Source of the DNA: Pseudomonadota bacterium | GTDB taxonomy: Bacteria; Desulfobacterota; Desulfobacteria; Desulfobacterales; Desulfobacteraceae | DNA: 7,311 bases | NCBI GenBank assembly: GCA_018812385.1 | Contig: JAHJDU010000372.1 | Coordinates: 1-7,311 of the forward strand | Reading direction: 5' to 3' | Part shown: positions 1 through 7,019 of the stretch, in pieces | Layout of the letters: each line of letters opens with the position of its first letter | How positions within the stretch are numbered: position 1 is the stretch's first letter | Translations under genes and position numbers: made by a program | The notes under the pieces: model-generated | The model's input: only the letters and a program-made list of their open reading frames with translations | The model's database searches: none | What the model was told of the DNA's origin: nothing

Positions 1-13
1 AGTCGTGCGAATC

Positions 14-41
14 TCATTACTCATCACTCACGACTCATTTC
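14..41. repeat. Degenerate 7-bp tandem repeat across the hyuB stop codon
   Basis: Four consecutive heptamers, TCATTAC, TCATCAC, TCACGAC and TCATTTC, share the pattern TCAYNNC. They cover the last codons and the TGA stop of hyuB (24-26) and run into the downstream region, which is cut by the left edge. AGTCGTG (1-7) and CACGACT (29-35) are inverted copies, but the loop of 21 nt and the lack of a T-run make a terminator unlikely. Confidence 0.6.
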
Positions 42-1751
42 ACGAAGTCGCAGCGTTGCATCCAGATCAAGTGTCAGAGAATCAGGTTCAATAATAACGC
101 CGTAATCTTGTTTTGCCCGTTCAATACTGACATACTCGTATTGAACATCTTTTTCAACCAATTTTGGATCACGTTCAAAAGGATTTCCGTATCCTCCGCC
201 TCCGGCACTGACAAATGAGATTCGATCGCCGGGGTCACAAAAGGTCAGCCCGCTGGGATCACCATTTTCACTGTTTTTCAAAAATTGAGCTTTTGAACCA
301 TTTTTTCCACCGAATATGCCTTGGGGCGGATAGATAAACCGACCTGCCTGTAAAGCAATGGTGGTCCTTTTGGGTGAATTTTCACCGTCATCAGGAGATC
401 GAATGATCATCTGGCGCCCGATACCGCCGCGCTGTTTACCCGGGCCTCCTGAATCCATGACAAGCCCGCGTTCTTCAATGATCAGCGGGGTGTCGCTTTC
501 AAGGATCTCAACAGGGGTGTTGGCCCCGTTGGCCGGGAAGATGGCACAGTGATGGCCGTCAAACCTGGAAGAAGCACCCATGCCGCCGCCCCGGATAATC
601 ATGGTGTGCCAGGGTTTGCCATTGGATCGTTTTCCATAAAGAATATTTGTCTGGGCAGGGGTGCCGCCTGAGCCGGCAATTATATTATCCGGCGTGGCTT
701 TTGACAGGGCATTAAAAACCATTTCAGTCATAAAATGGCCCACCTGCATCCTGGCTGCCACGGCTGCCGGGAATCTGCAATTAATGATGGAGCCTTCAGG
801 GGCTGTCATTTTGATGGGCCGGATGGCACCCTCATTAATGGGGATATCCGGGTCAAAGGCTGATTTGATGGCCATAAACACATAGGCATAGGTAAAATTA
901 TAAACCACATTCACGCCCCAGTCCACCTGGTCTGATGTGCCATTAAAATCAACATGGATATCTGATCCACTAACTTTTACCGTCAGTTTGATATTAATAT
1001 CAGGTCTTTTGCCCGCACCTTCGATAATGCCTTCATGATCATAAATGCCGTCAGGTATTTTTTCAATGGCAGACCGCATACTTATTTCTGTCCGGCTGAT
1101 GATTTCATCTGCCAGATCATCCAGGGTGTCAAGTTTTTCGTCTTCCATCATTTCAATGATTTTCTGGGCGCAGACATGGTTGGCAGCCACCTGGGATCTG
1201 ATATCGCCTGTGACCTCCTCAGGGGTTCTTACATTCCACCGGATCATTTTAAGAAGATCCTCGTTAAGGTTTCCTGCATCATAAAGCTTTGTCACAGGAA
1301 TATAAAGGCCTTCCTCAAACACTTCACGGTTATCTGAAGAAACCCTGCCCCCGATATCGGAGTGGTGGAATACGCATGCAGTGAATGCAACAGGTTTGTC
1401 TTTGAAAAATATGGGACTTAAGACACAGACATCATTTAGATGGCCTGCTAAAAGCCAGGGATCATTGACAATAAAAACATCCCCCTGGTTGTAATTTTCA
1501 AGGGGAATGGAGGTAATAACTTTTTTTACACCCAGGGCCATGGCACCGGCCTGGCCAGGTGTGCAAAAGGTTCCCTGGACCAGTTCCTGTCCCCGGCTGT
1601 CCGTGAACATGCAGGTGTAATCGTGGGCATCCCTTAAAAGACTTGAAAAGGCTGTTCTTGCAACAGAGGCATCTGCCTCGTCCACAATGGAAACAAGTCT
1701 TCGCCATAATATTTCAAGGGTGATCGGGTCAAATTTTGTTTTATTTGTCAT
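24..1751 (-). CDS. hyuB: Hydantoinase B / acetone carboxylase alpha-type catalytic subunit
   Basis: A 575-residue HyuB-family protein, close to the usual length of N-methylhydantoinase B subunits and clearly shorter than acetone carboxylase alpha subunits (about 770). It opens with the typical DPITLEILWRRL (8-19) and has NDPWLLAGHLND (96-107), HHSDIGGR (129-136), EGLYIPVTKL (147-156), INEGAIRPI (305-313), P-A-A-V-A-A-R (328-334), GGGMGASSRFDGH (388-400) and the C-terminal SAGGGGYGNPFERDP (515-529). H104, D107 and H129 have the same spacing (3 and 22) as the three Mn ligands I recall for acetone carboxylase (H150, D153, H175), so a metal site is likely kept. ATG at 1751 follows GGGGGAG by seven nt; its first 11 nt overlap the end of hyuA. 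The last codons (MSRE and stop) are made by a degenerate 7-bp tandem repeat, so the true ancestral C-terminus may have been slightly different. No small acetone-carboxylase gamma subunit is seen in the window. The reaction remains open: amide-ring hydrolysis or carboxylation. Confidence 0.92.
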   Translation of the reverse strand: MTNKTKFDPITLEILWRRLVSIVDEADASVARTAFSSLLRDAHDYTCMFTDSRGQELVQGTFCTPGQAGAMALGVKKVITSIPLENYNQGDVFIVNDPWLLAGHLNDVCVLSPIFFKDKPVAFTACVFHHSDIGGRVSSDNREVFEEGLYIPVTKLYDAGNLNEDLLKMIRWNVRTPEEVTGDIRSQVAANHVCAQKIIEMMEDEKLDTLDDLADEIISRTEISMRSAIEKIPDGIYDHEGIIEGAGKRPDINIKLTVKVSGSDIHVDFNGTSDQVDWGVNVVYNFTYAYVFMAIKSAFDPDIPINEGAIRPIKMTAPEGSIINCRFPAAVAARMQVGHFMTEMVFNALSKATPDNIIAGSGGTPAQTNILYGKRSNGKPWHTMIIRGGGMGASSRFDGHHCAIFPANGANTPVEILESDTPLIIEERGLVMDSGGPGKQRGGIGRQMIIRSPDDGENSPKRTTIALQAGRFIYPPQGIFGGKNGSKAQFLKNSENGDPSGLTFCDPGDRISFVSAGGGGYGNPFERDPKLVEKDVQYEYVSIERAKQDYGVIIEPDSLTLDLDATLRLREMSRE

Positions 1752-3855
1752 TTTTCATCTCCCCCAATTTGATCAGGCTGATCCAAACAAAGCCGAAATT
1801 GTCTACCTGTGCTTTTGCATCTTCTCCAATTATAATGGTGGATTCACGTTCCTCTATTATTGCAGGACCTGAAATCGAAGCTTTTGGGAAAAGTTTTGAC
1901 CGGTCATAGACCGTAAACGGAATATAATCTTTTTGAATAACAGAAAATGCCAGGCGTTCTCCCTTGATACAGGCTTGAATATCATGAGTTTTTGTTTTGA
2001 GTTCCGGGATTGAAAAAGGTCGTTTGGGCAGACTTGCTCTTACCTTGAAAGTGACAAGCTCCACGGGGGTTTCCTGGTAGGTTCTGCCGTATAGCCTTTT
2101 ATATTCCACATCAAAAAGATTCCGAATATGCGCCTTGGAAAATTCATTAAAGGGTCTGGGTTCTATGACAAGGTCTGTTTCAGCACCCTGGCCCACAAAT
2201 CTCATTAAAAGGGTCCGTTCATAAATGATGTCCTGGTTTTTTGCAGCATCTGCCAGGATGCCGGCACTCTCTTGTTCCAGTTCTTTGAAAAGCAGTTCAA
2301 GCTCTTTGAAATCTGCATCATTAAGAGCCACACGATGGCTCCTGGAAAGATCAAAAGCCACGGGCGCTGTAAAAAATCCCAGGGCAGACCCAACCCCGGC
2401 AAGGGGTGGTACCAGGATGGCCGGCGCACCAATTTTTCTGGCAAGTCCATAGGCATGAACAGGTCCTGCACCGCCAAAGGCCGACATGGTGACCACCTTG
2501 GGGTTGCCGCCTTTTTCCGCAATATGGGTTTTGGCTGCCGCAGCCATGGTTTCATTGATGAGATCATGGATACCAAATGCTGCCTCCACCATGGTTGTGC
2601 CTAAAGGTCCGGCTATTTTTTCTTGAATCGCTTTTTTAGAAAGTTCGATATCAAGGGCCATGGTGCCCCCTAAGAAAAAATCAGGGTCCAGATATCCTAA
2701 TACAAGATCGGCATCCGTTACCGTGGGATTTTTTCCGCCCTGTTTGTAACAGGCCGGGCCGGGATCTGCGCCCGCACTTTCAGGACCCACCTGGAGTAAA
2801 CCAAGTTTACTGATCTTGGCAATGGAGCCGCCTCCGGCTCCGATTTCCATTAAGTCCACAACAGGCACCTGGATGGGAAGGCCGCTGCCTTTTTTAAATC
2901 GCTGAACACGCCCCACTTCAAAGGTGGAAACCAGCCCTGCATGGCCTTTCTGGATGAGACATGATTTAGCCGTTGTGCCGCCCATATCAAAACAGAACAT
3001 ATCCTTAATGTTGAACATTTTGCCATAATGCTGGGATGCAATAACGGCTGCTGTCGGGCCTGATTCAATGATCCTGACGGGAAATTCCTGTGCTGTTTCA
3101 ACAGAAGTGATCCCGCCGGAAGACAGCATTATAAAGAGTTTGCCCGTAAAGCCAATGGTTTTAAGCCGGGTGGTAAGTTTTTTCAGGTACTTGTAAGTGA
3201 TGGGTTTGACATAGGCATTGACGGCCGTGGTGCAGGTTCTTTCATATTCCCTGATCTGGGGAAGGACTTCAAAAGACGTGGAAAGGAAAAGATCAGGCGC
3301 TTCTTTTTGAATGATAGCCTTGATTTTTTTTTCATTCACTGGATTCTCGTAGGAATTGATAAAGCAGACAGCCAAAGATTCAATCCCGGCAGCTTTGAAT
3401 TTTTCCAAGGCATCCAGAACCTGCTTTGTATCCACATCTTTTAAAATTTTGCCGTCTGCTGTAAGCCGTTCATCTATTTCCAGTCGAAGGGAACGGGGCA
3501 CGATGGGTTCCGGGTATTCTGAAAAAATATCATAGGCATCATACCTGATTTCTCTGCCCAGTTCCAGAACATCCCTGAATCCCTTTGTGGTGATCAGCCC
3601 TGTTTTCGCGCCTTTTCTTTCAATGATGGCATTGATGACCAGGGTGGTTCCGTGGATGACTTCTTCAACGTTATTCATGAAGCCCGGCATTGTTTTATTT
3701 AGTTCCATGATACCCTGTTCCACAGCATCTGACGGGTCAGAAGGGGTGGTCAGGCATTTATTGGTATAAAACTCTCCGGTTTTATTATTTACCAGGACAA
3801 AATCTGTAAAAGTGCCTCCAATGTCACAACCCAGACGGTAAGTTACTTGGTCCAA
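1741..3855 (-). CDS. hyuA: Hydantoinase A / 5-oxoprolinase / acetone carboxylase beta-type ATP-binding subunit
   Basis: A 704-residue protein with the full HyuA domain order. The N-terminal Hydant_A_N region has DIGGTFTD (11-18) and HGTT (68-71). The central ASKHA-type ATPase region has SGPTAA (265-270), DMGGTTAK (290-297), GAGGGSIAKI (339-348) and GADPGPACY (362-370), followed by AFGGAGPVHAYG (459-470). The C-terminal region has GPAIIEERESTIIIG (663-677). In characterised relatives this subunit binds ATP and phosphorylates the carbonyl or bicarbonate substrate: N-methylhydantoin amidohydrolase, 5-oxoprolinase, and acetone or acetophenone carboxylases. The start is TTG at 3855, chosen because a near-perfect AGGAGGT lies five nt upstream and no ATG fits the conserved N-terminus. 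It begins 18 nt after the mutase stop and overlaps hyuB by 11 nt, so the two are co-translated. Which reaction it performs cannot be read from sequence; the name hyuA is a family label. Confidence 0.92.
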   Translation of the reverse strand: MDQVTYRLGCDIGGTFTDFVLVNNKTGEFYTNKCLTTPSDPSDAVEQGIMELNKTMPGFMNNVEEVIHGTTLVINAIIERKGAKTGLITTKGFRDVLELGREIRYDAYDIFSEYPEPIVPRSLRLEIDERLTADGKILKDVDTKQVLDALEKFKAAGIESLAVCFINSYENPVNEKKIKAIIQKEAPDLFLSTSFEVLPQIREYERTCTTAVNAYVKPITYKYLKKLTTRLKTIGFTGKLFIMLSSGGITSVETAQEFPVRIIESGPTAAVIASQHYGKMFNIKDMFCFDMGGTTAKSCLIQKGHAGLVSTFEVGRVQRFKKGSGLPIQVPVVDLMEIGAGGGSIAKISKLGLLQVGPESAGADPGPACYKQGGKNPTVTDADLVLGYLDPDFFLGGTMALDIELSKKAIQEKIAGPLGTTMVEAAFGIHDLINETMAAAAKTHIAEKGGNPKVVTMSAFGGAGPVHAYGLARKIGAPAILVPPLAGVGSALGFFTAPVAFDLSRSHRVALNDADFKELELLFKELEQESAGILADAAKNQDIIYERTLLMRFVGQGAETDLVIEPRPFNEFSKAHIRNLFDVEYKRLYGRTYQETPVELVTFKVRASLPKRPFSIPELKTKTHDIQACIKGERLAFSVIQKDYIPFTVYDRSKLFPKASISGPAIIEERESTIIIGEDAKAQVDNFGFVWISLIKLGEMKNDK
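1759..1765 (-). promoter_or_regulatory. Shine-Dalgarno for hyuB (GGGGGAG), inside the hyuA coding end
   Basis: GGGGGAG lies seven nt before the hyuB ATG and is within the last codons of hyuA. With the 11-nt gene overlap it supports coupled translation of the two subunits in similar amounts. Confidence 0.65.
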
Positions 3856-3860
3856 ACTAC

Positions 3861-3867
3861 ACCTCCT
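3861..3867 (-). promoter_or_regulatory. Strong Shine-Dalgarno for hyuA (AGGAGGT)
   Basis: AGGAGGT on the minus strand, with GTAGT between it and the TTG at 3855. It is the best ribosome binding site in the window and is the main reason for choosing the TTG start. The strong site may compensate for the weak start codon and for the 18-nt gap after the mutase stop. Confidence 0.8.
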
Positions 3868-3873
3868 TTTTAT

Positions 3874-5511
3874 TTAATAGAACTCAGGCTCTTTCCATTC
3901 TCCAAAGGTCTGTCTGAACACCCCTGTCATTTCTCCAACCGTGGCATAGGCATTACAGCAGTTTACAAGATAGGGCATGACATTCTCATTCCCCTTTGCC
4001 GCGTTTTCAAGCGCCTTTAGAGTGGAAGTCACTTCTTTGTCATTCCTGGTTCTTCGAAGTTCTATTAAATTAGCTTTGGATTTCTTTGCCCATTCTTCGT
4101 TATATTCGTGGAGTTCTACATCGGTTTTCTCGGCCTCTTGATCCGTTGGTTTTAGATTAAGCCCGACTTTTCTGTACTCTCCGGACTGCAGCCCTTTTTC
4201 ATACTCATAGGCCTGTCTGGAGATTTTTCTCTGGATAAAGCCGTCTGATATGCTTTTGGTCATGCCACCCCATTTTTGGACCTCTTTCATCTCCTCAAGA
4301 ATTTTTTCTTCCATCTCAAGGGTTAGGGTTTCAATAAAATATGATCCTGCCAAGGGATCAACTGTATCTCTTAGACCCACTTCCTCCATGAGCAGTTCAA
4401 GGGTTCTCAAAGAGAGCAGGGCAGAGCGCGGGGTAGGGATGGTATAGGCTTCATCAAAGGAACACAATGCTGTGGTCTGAGCACCGGAAAGGGCTGCGCC
4501 AAGCGCATAATAAGCACCTCTCATGATATTGTTCTCCGGTTGTTCCTTGGTAAGTCCGGAACCGCCGCCGCCAAACAGACCCCTTAAAAAGAGTTTTTTC
4601 TTATCTGTAACACCATATTCATTTTTCAGCATTTTTGCCCAGAGTTTTCTCGCAGCCCTGAACTTGGCAATCTGCTCCCACAGGTTACCATACACATTTA
4701 AATTAAAGGAAAACCGCCCTACAAATTCCTCCGGCCGTATACCCCGCTGTACCACATTATCAATATAGGCCTTGGCAATCTCAAATGCATAGGCGATTTC
4801 CTGGGCCGGTGTGGCCCCTGATTCGCGTATATGGTATCCGCAAAGACTCACTGGATTGGACTTAGGCAGTTCCTTGACTGCGTATTCGATTGAATCTCCG
4901 ACTAGTCTTACCCCATGCTCAACAGGAAAAATCCAGGCACCCCGACCGATCATTTCTTTTAAAATGTCATTCTGGGGAGTCGTGGAAATTTGTTCTTTGG
5001 AATACCCGAATTTTTCTGCCACTGCCTGGTACATTGCCATCATGATGGTGGCCACGGCATTTATGGTTAACCCGGACCCGATCCGGTCCAAAGGGATTCC
5101 TGCAAAAGCCGTCTCAAAATCTTTTAAAGAGTCAATGGCCATGCCAACTCGCCCGACTTCACCTTCTGCCAGGGGATGATCCGAGTCATAGCCCATCTGT
5201 GTGGGAAGGTCAAAGGCCACGTTCAGGCCGTTCTGACCATTGGTGATCATGAGTTTGAACCGTTTGTTTGTTTCTTCCGGAGTGCCGAATCCTGTATACT
5301 GCCTTGTGGTCCAGGCACGGCTGCGATAGCTTTGAGGATGAATGCTGCGTGTAAACGGGTATTCTCCGGGAGCTCCTAAATCTTTTTCATATGTAAATCC
5401 TGCTTTTTCAAGATCTTCCGGCCCATAGACCGGTTTTACCTTTATCCCGGACTGGTAGGTCACCTCTTTAATTGCACCTCTTTCATCCTTTATATATTTT
5501 GCTACACCCAT
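3874..5511 (-). CDS. Divergent methylmalonyl-CoA-mutase-family large (catalytic) subunit, substrate uncertain
   Basis: A 545-residue TIM-barrel catalytic subunit without its own B12 domain, the usual size for split acyl-CoA mutases. Family signatures are clear: SGIKVKPVYGPEDL (21-34), GEYPFTR (49-55), W-T-T-R-Q-Y-T-G-F (67-75), AFDLPTQMGYDSDHP (99-113), PQNDILKE (179-186), GYHIRESGAT (225-234), EQPENNI (323-329), VDPLAGSYF (384-392). Against the Propionibacterium enzyme as I recall it, the catalytic set is kept: R65 (R82), R70 (R87), Y72 (Y89), Q180 (Q197), R190 (R207), H227 (H244), E354 (E370). Several contact residues differ: H58 (Y75), Q60 (T77), S61 (M78), N97 (S114), L312 and G314 (H328 and Q330) and C350 (N366). 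A glycine run (GGGG, 314-317) replaces the usual HTQTAG-like segment. Tyr and Arg point to a carboxylated substrate such as a malonyl- or succinyl-type acyl group, unlike isobutyryl- or hydroxyisobutyryl-CoA mutases. The changes argue against ordinary methylmalonyl-CoA. ATG at 5511 has GAGAGG eight nt upstream. Confidence 0.9.
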   Translation of the reverse strand: MGVAKYIKDERGAIKEVTYQSGIKVKPVYGPEDLEKAGFTYEKDLGAPGEYPFTRSIHPQSYRSRAWTTRQYTGFGTPEETNKRFKLMITNGQNGLNVAFDLPTQMGYDSDHPLAEGEVGRVGMAIDSLKDFETAFAGIPLDRIGSGLTINAVATIMMAMYQAVAEKFGYSKEQISTTPQNDILKEMIGRGAWIFPVEHGVRLVGDSIEYAVKELPKSNPVSLCGYHIRESGATPAQEIAYAFEIAKAYIDNVVQRGIRPEEFVGRFSFNLNVYGNLWEQIAKFRAARKLWAKMLKNEYGVTDKKKLFLRGLFGGGGSGLTKEQPENNIMRGAYYALGAALSGAQTTALCSFDEAYTIPTPRSALLSLRTLELLMEEVGLRDTVDPLAGSYFIETLTLEMEEKILEEMKEVQKWGGMTKSISDGFIQRKISRQAYEYEKGLQSGEYRKVGLNLKPTDQEAEKTDVELHEYNEEWAKKSKANLIELRRTRNDKEVTSTLKALENAAKGNENVMPYLVNCCNAYATVGEMTGVFRQTFGEWKEPEFY

Positions 5512-5519
5512 TGTTTTTA

Positions 5520-5525
5520 CCTCTC
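5520..5525 (-). promoter_or_regulatory. Shine-Dalgarno for the mutase large subunit (GAGAGG)
   Basis: GAGAGG is eight nt before the ATG at 5511, within the 34-nt gap that follows the small-subunit stop. It fixes this ATG as the start, in agreement with the conserved N-terminal region. Confidence 0.65.
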
Positions 5526-5545
5526 TATTATGGGAAATGTCTGTT

Positions 5546-5944
5546 TTATTGAAAAAGACTATTCATACCTTTAGTAATCTCCTCAAAAGAGGTTCCACCG
5601 GGAAACACTTCGGCTACACCCATCTTTTTGAGTTTAGGAATATCCTGATAGGGAATGACCCCTCCCACGGTCAGGCGGATATCATCAATCCCTTGTTCCT
5701 TCATCATAGCGATCAGCTTTTCAGATATGGGCAGATGTGCCCCTGACATAATGCTTAACCCGATGATATCCACTGCTTCCTGGGTGGCAGTCTGTATGAT
5801 CTGATCAAGGGTCTGGTGGAGTCCTGAATAGATGACTTCCATGCCCGCATCCCTTAAGGCAAGGGCTACAATTTTTGCGCCCTTGTCATGCCCGTCCAGG
5901 CCTGGTTTGGCGATCAGTACCCGAATTTTGTTTTTTGTTTCCAT
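5546..5944 (-). CDS. B12-binding small subunit of a methylmalonyl-CoA-mutase-like enzyme
   Basis: A 132-residue stand-alone cobalamin-binding domain with a Rossmann-like fold, the usual size for the small subunit of split mutases such as archaeal methylmalonyl-CoA mutase, isobutyryl-CoA mutase or 2-hydroxyisobutyryl-CoA mutase. It has K13-x-x-x-D17-G-H19-D-K-G22, in which H19 is the lower axial ligand to cobalt and D17 and K13 form the usual relay. It also has G62-L-S64-I-M-S-G and V-G94... more exactly VGG (93-95), matching the DxHxxG / SxL / GG signature; the SxL element reads S-I-M. ATG at 5944 is preceded by AAAGGA nine nt upstream, which overlaps the TAA of the GTPase gene. The gap to that gene is 13 nt, and the large subunit follows after 34 nt. 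Function in binding base-off/His-on cobalamin is secure; the substrate depends on the large subunit. Confidence 0.95.
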   Translation of the reverse strand: METKNKIRVLIAKPGLDGHDKGAKIVALALRDAGMEVIYSGLHQTLDQIIQTATQEAVDIIGLSIMSGAHLPISEKLIAMMKEQGIDDIRLTVGGVIPYQDIPKLKKMGVAEVFPGGTSFEEITKGMNSLFQ

Positions 5945-5953
5945 AACTCCATT

Positions 5954-5959
5954 TCCTTT
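5954..5959 (-). promoter_or_regulatory. Shine-Dalgarno for the B12-binding subunit (AAAGGA), overlapping the meaB stop
   Basis: AAAGGA is nine nt before the ATG at 5944 and shares bases with the TAA stop of the GTPase gene. A second GGAG (5947-5950) is only two nt from the ATG, too close to act well. The arrangement suggests reinitiation by ribosomes finishing the GTPase gene. Confidence 0.6.
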
Positions 5960-7019
5960 ACATTTTTCTTAATTTTCCTGGGCCATCATTTTTACGTGTG
6001 ACCTTCAGGTTACGTGTGATCTTCAGGTTATTGACCACAGTTTTCGCTGCAGTTATCGGGTCCATTGAACCAGATTCAATTTCATTTAGCGCTTCTTTGA
6101 AATCATTTGATTCTTTCATAAACAAGAGTATTTTTTCCAGGGCCAGATCCTTTAAAAGTGAATTAAAATAGATACGTTCCAGTTCTTTTTTTTTAAGATC
6201 AAGAATGGTATTTTTTTTCATAAAATCAAAATGAGATAAAAAGGTGTCGGCAAGTTCTTTTACCCCGGTTCCATTTTGGGCAATTGTTTTCAGAACGCCG
6301 GGAGCCCAGGTTGAGCATCCTTTTTGAGGACAGATTTGAAATCTATCTCCGGGTGCCTGATTTGAAATCTGTCCCCGGGTATTGGAATTGCGCATGCTGA
6401 GCATCATTGTAAGATCAAGCACAGATGCCTCTGCATCAGGCCTGTCACTTTTATTGACAATAAAGATATCTCCGATTTCAAGGATGCCTGCCTTGACCGC
6501 CTGGATGCCGTCTCCTGTTCCAGGGATGGTGACAATCCCTATTGAATGGGCGACAGAGGCAATGCCAAACTCAGCTTGTCCTGCTCCCACGGTTTCAATG
6601 ATAATGATTTTATATCCCATGGCATCAAGGACAATTGCAGCATCTTTTGTGGCCCGTGAAAGCCCTCCCTTTTGTCCCCTTGATGCCATGGAGCGGATAA
6701 ATACGTTTTTATCTGTTGCATGGCGCTGCATGCGCAGCCGGTCCCCTAAAATAGCGCCGCCGGAAACAGGACTTGAAGGGTCCACGGCAATGACGGCAAC
6801 CTTAAAGTCAAGTTTGCGAAATTCCAGAATCAAAGCATCAATCAAGGTGGATTTGCCCACGCCGGGAGCCCCGGTGATACCTATTACAAAGGCGTTGCCG
6901 GAATGGGCATAGAGCTCTTTTAAAAGTTCAAAGGCAGCAGGATCATTGTTTTCAATCAGACGGATCATCCGTGCGCCGGATCTCTGATCACCTGAAAGTA
7001 TGTCCTTGATGTTAGGCAC
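5958..7019 (-). CDS. meaB: MeaB/ArgK-family GTPase, chaperone of the B12-dependent mutase, with an in-frame repeat insertion
   Basis: This 353-residue P-loop GTPase belongs to the MeaB/ArgK (G3E) family, whose members gate adenosylcobalamin delivery to, and protect, methylmalonyl-CoA-type mutases. Visible motifs are the P-loop GAPGVGKS (residues 50-57), the D80-PSSPVSGGAILGDR switch region, switch II ETVGAGQ (142-148; the family usually has V where A146 stands) and the base-specificity motif NKSD (189-192). The start is GTG at 7019, inside the end of the regulator gene; the only Shine-Dalgarno-like sequence, GAGG, lies about 15 nt upstream, so initiation probably depends on coupling. Residues about 211-234 are extra compared with the short linker normal between the 'ML' helix and the W-x-P-x-V-L strand. 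They coincide with a palindromic DNA repeat. The C-terminus has a duplicated NLK(I/V)TR hexapeptide and a basic tail. The position directly before the mutase subunits fits the chaperone role. Cofactor chaperone function is inferred; GTPase family is clear. Confidence 0.92.
   Translation of the reverse strand: MPNIKDILSGDQRSGARMIRLIENNDPAAFELLKELYAHSGNAFVIGITGAPGVGKSTLIDALILEFRKLDFKVAVIAVDPSSPVSGGAILGDRLRMQRHATDKNVFIRSMASRGQKGGLSRATKDAAIVLDAMGYKIIIIETVGAGQAEFGIASVAHSIGIVTIPGTGDGIQAVKAGILEIGDIFIVNKSDRPDAEASVLDLTMMLSMRNSNTRGQISNQAPGDRFQICPQKGCSTWAPGVLKTIAQNGTGVKELADTFLSHFDFMKKNTILDLKKKELERIYFNSLLKDLALEKILLFMKESNDFKEALNEIESGSMDPITAAKTVVNNLKITRNLKVTRKNDGPGKLRKM
5994..6029. repeat. 18-bp tandem duplication at the 3' end of meaB
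   Basis: Two adjacent 18-bp units, ACGTGTGACCTTCAGGTT (5994-6011) and ACGTGTGATCTTCAGGTT (6012-6029), differ at one base. Being a multiple of three, the duplication keeps the frame and doubles a hexapeptide, giving NLKITR-NLKVTR in the GTPase tail (residues 331-342). It looks like a recent slippage or unequal-recombination event. Confidence 0.9.
6328..6374. repeat. REP-like imperfect palindrome inserted in frame within meaB
   Basis: The left arm GGACAGATTTGAAATC (6328-6343) and right arm GATTTGAAATCTGTCC (6359-6374) are inverted copies with one mismatch, separated by 15 nt. Each arm contains GATTTGAAATC, itself a palindrome around a central base. The same stretch also reads as a direct repeat: 6333-6354 and 6359-6380 match at 20 of 22 positions with a 26-nt period. 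It encodes roughly residues 215-231 of the GTPase, in a linker that is much shorter in relatives. This looks like a dispersed palindromic repeat (REP/RAYT-type or similar) that kept the frame open. That it is multicopy in the genome is inferred. Confidence 0.75.

Noticed and set aside
1..35. Possible terminator after hyuB from the inverted repeat AGTCGTG/CACGACT
   Set aside because: The stem is only 7 bp with a 21-nt loop, overlaps the coding end, lacks a U-run and is explained by the heptamer repeat.
4811..5179. 122-codon plus-strand open frame opposite the mutase large subunit, and similar frames at 1035-1337 and 2272-2604
   Set aside because: All lie wholly within conserved minus-strand genes and show no protein-family signature.
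3874..5944. Simple assignment as housekeeping methylmalonyl-CoA mutase of the propionate pathway
   Set aside because: The family is right, but several substrate- and cofactor-contact residues differ and the operon partners are HyuAB rather than propionate genes, so the specific name is not supported.
6315..6389. Frameshift or sequencing error in meaB at the odd linker
   Set aside because: Conserved sequence on both sides is in the same frame and the extra residues coincide with a well-formed palindrome, so an in-frame insertion is the simpler reading.
6312..6405. 8-bp direct repeats TGAGCATC (6312-6319 and 6398-6405) flanking the palindrome in meaB, looking like a target-site duplication
   Set aside because: Their period is 86 nt, not a multiple of three, so removing one copy and the element would not restore the frame; the match is probably chance unless later small indels occurred.
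6382..6912. 176-codon open frame on the plus strand opposite meaB
   Set aside because: It is antisense to a clearly conserved GTPase and its translation has no recognisable domain; codon constraint of the real gene explains it.
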